Shown here: piece by piece, positions 5,285-6,570 of the stretch
How positions within the stretch are numbered: the stretch's first letter is position 1
Layout of the letters: each line of letters starts with the position of its first letter
Assembly: GCA_023266435.1 (NCBI GenBank)
Contig: JAHFQF010000133.1
Location: 1 to 6,570 of the forward strand
Reading direction: 5' to 3'
From: Legionellales bacterium
GTDB taxonomy: Bacteria > Pseudomonadota > Gammaproteobacteria > Berkiellales > Berkiellaceae
Length of the DNA: 6,570 nucleotides
Position numbers and translations under genes: made by a program
Notes under the pieces: model-generated
The model's input: the letters and a program-made list of their open reading frames with translations, nothing else
Databases searched by the model: none
What the model was told of the DNA's origin: nothing

Positions 5285-6093
5285 AGTATCGATTTTTAAC
5301 CGCCCTGATCTTAATTCCCTTAGTGATAGCCTTATTGTTAGGTCCTTGGATGACTGCCTATCAACTTTGTGTGAGCTTGGTTGTGTTATTGGCGGTGAAA
5401 GAGTGGGGTGTTTTATTGGGGTTGAATCTAGTCCAAGCACTTGGCATGGGGTTCCTCTCTTTAGGAACAGGCTTTCTTTTATTGGAGCACAGCGCATATT
5501 CCGAAATCGCCTTAGTAAAGTTTGCGCTCTGTACTATGGGGCTGTGGTGTTTTGCGTTCATTGAAATTGCCTGTTATCCCAAGAAAGTTTTATTTTCTAA
5601 TAAATATTTGGCGTTGCTTTATGGGTTTCTGTTGCTGAGTTTGTTTGGTTATTTGCTGTTAGCAATTAAAACGTTGCAACCTTATGCCTTGTTGCTGTTG
5701 CAGGTGATGATTTTAACCTGGGCCAGTGATACGGGAGCGTATTTCGTTGGTAAGCGATTTGGTAAGAAAAAAATGGCGCCTAACATCAGCCCAAATAAAA
5801 CCATAGCTGGCTTTTGGGGTGGGGCAGTCCTCACAGGTTTATGCAGTCTACTTTTCTTTTTCAGTGATACCATGCCCTTAACTAGTATATCCAGTATGTT
5901 GGTATTTGCTTTTGCAATACACAGTGTGGCTGTCTTAGGGGATCTATTTGAGAGTATTCTCAAGCGACATTGTAAAGTAAAAGACAGTGGAAGATTGCTA
6001 CCAGGCCATGGTGGGGCGCTCGACCGATTGGATAGCTTGACTGCTACCATTCCTGCAGCAGTGGTGTTGATTTTTGCACTCATGAAATTTTAA
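5278..6093 (+). CDS. cdsA: Phosphatidate cytidylyltransferase (CDP-diglyceride synthase)
   Basis: CdsA is an inner-membrane enzyme that makes CDP-diacylglycerol from phosphatidate and CTP, the branch point for all major phospholipids. The 271-residue product (E. coli 285) is strongly hydrophobic, with several membrane segments visible, for example about 8-23, 28-47, 111-129 and 136-150. Catalytic-region motifs are SDTGAYFVGKRFGKKKMAPNIS (start at 150) followed by PNKTIAGFWGG (172-182). The family signature is SILKRHCKVKDSGRLLPGHGG (226-246) and then ALDRLDS (247-253). The residue after HGG is Ala, where Ile or Val is usual. The ATG at 5278 overlaps the uppS stop and is preceded by CAGG 7 bases upstream. 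dxr follows 18 bp downstream in the same frame. Confidence 0.95.
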   Translation: MLKYRFLTALILIPLVIALLLGPWMTAYQLCVSLVVLLAVKEWGVLLGLNLVQALGMGFLSLGTGFLLLEHSAYSEIALVKFALCTMGLWCFAFIEIACYPKKVLFSNKYLALLYGFLLLSLFGYLLLAIKTLQPYALLLLQVMILTWASDTGAYFVGKRFGKKKMAPNISPNKTIAGFWGGAVLTGLCSLLFFFSDTMPLTSISSMLVFAFAIHSVAVLGDLFESILKRHCKVKDSGRLLPGHGGALDRLDSLTATIPAAVVLIFALMKF

Positions 6094-6111
6094 TATAGGG
6101 CGATCCTCCTC

Positions 6112-6570
6112 ATGCAATCCCTGACTATTTTAGGTGCTACTGGCTCTATTGGTGAAAGCACAGTCAAGCTGCTAAAAAAACATCCCGAAAAATTTAAATT
6201 ATTTGCTGCCACAGCCTATCGTCAAGTCGAGAAAATGTGGCAGATCATTCAAGACTTTGCGCCAGAAGTGGTGGTCATGGTGGATGCAGAGGCCGCAAAA
6301 ACATTACAACAAAAAGTCAATGCAGCCCAGTTAAACACCGAAGTGCTCTCTGGAGAGGCCAGTTTATTAGTAGTTGCCAAAGCGCCTCAAGTTTCTATCG
6401 TTGTGGCTGGGATTGTCGGGATCGCCGGCTTACCCCCAGTCATCGAGGCTGTTAAGGCTAAGAAACGCATTTTATTAGCAAATAAAGAAGCCTTGGTTGT
6501 GACAGGCCAGTGGCTCATGCAGTTAGTCAATCAATATCAGGCAACTTTACTACCCACTGACAGTGAGCAT
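6112..6570 (+). CDS. dxr: 1-deoxy-D-xylulose 5-phosphate reductoisomerase, N-terminal part
   Basis: Dxr converts DXP to 2-C-methyl-D-erythritol 4-phosphate with NADPH, the committed step of the MEP isoprenoid pathway, whose products feed UppS upstream. Only the first 153 codons are inside the window; the full enzyme is about 400 residues. The NADPH-binding start LTILGATGSIGESTVKLL (4-21), EVLSGEASL, GIVGIAGLPP, LLANKEALV (121-129, with K125) and LLPTDSEH (146-153) are all present. D150, S151 and E152 fall at the same numbers as the E. coli metal and substrate ligands. The residue before D150 is Thr, where Val is common. The ATG at 6112 is the first start after the in-frame cdsA stop. Its only ribosome-binding match is AGGG at 6097-6100, 11 bases upstream. 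Confidence 0.96.
   Translation, partial: MQSLTILGATGSIGESTVKLLKKHPEKFKLFAATAYRQVEKMWQIIQDFAPEVVVMVDAEAAKTLQQKVNAAQLNTEVLSGEASLLVVAKAPQVSIVVAGIVGIAGLPPVIEAVKAKKRILLANKEALVVTGQWLMQLVNQYQATLLPTDSEH

Noticed and set aside
5682..6083. 133-codon minus-strand frame opposite cdsA
   Set aside because: It lies wholly opposite the conserved CdsA catalytic region; an open complement is expected from the codon use there.
1..6570. CRISPR, insertion sequence, tRNA, rRNA or defence cassette
   Set aside because: I saw no regularly spaced repeats, no terminal inverted repeats with a transposase, and no tRNA cloverleaf; almost all sequence is accounted for by conserved housekeeping genes.

Overview
This window is a conserved chromosomal housekeeping block from a gammaproteobacterium. 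It holds a leftward methionine aminopeptidase gene (map) facing away from a rightward run of seven genes: rpsB, tsf, pyrH, frr, uppS, cdsA and dxr (dxr is cut by the right edge). This order, with uppS-cdsA ahead of dxr, is the one I know from pseudomonads and Legionella-like bacteria, whereas enterics place dxr before uppS. By eye the base composition leans AT. Ribosomal protein S2 carries Legionella-like wording (for example GMPYVDHRWLGGMLTN). A Legionellales-type organism is therefore my best guess, but it is only an inference.

Layout: 1-204 has no recognised gene; it carries only short minus-strand open frames downstream of map. map occupies 205-990 on the minus strand. The 196 bp between map and rpsB form a control region with a divergent promoter, a perfect 7-bp dyad and a two-helix rpsB leader that looks like the S2 autoregulatory element. 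rpsB (1187-2008) is followed by a strong hairpin terminator/attenuator (2015-2044) and then tsf (2089-2982). tsf and pyrH overlap by one base (TAATG). A 164 bp gap precedes frr (3872-4429) and a 72 bp gap precedes uppS (4502-5284). uppS overlaps cdsA by 7 bp, and dxr begins 18 bp after cdsA ends.

How the genes fit together: Map trims N-terminal methionine from new proteins. S2, EF-Ts and ribosome recycling factor serve translation at the small subunit, at EF-Tu recharging and at ribosome recycling. PyrH makes UDP for RNA and for cell-envelope sugar nucleotides. Dxr makes isoprenoid precursors, UppS turns them into the undecaprenyl carrier for peptidoglycan, and CdsA makes CDP-diacylglycerol for phospholipids. 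The cluster thus couples protein synthesis capacity with envelope growth.

I found no CRISPR array, insertion sequence, tRNA, rRNA, toxin-antitoxin pair or defence system, and no clear undescribed system. The points most worth a second look are the interleaved divergent promoter with its CIRCE-like but swapped half-sites, a long acidic tail on S2, altered residues in the normally invariant FSxENW loop of UppS, and an unexplained minus-strand reading frame at the left edge.
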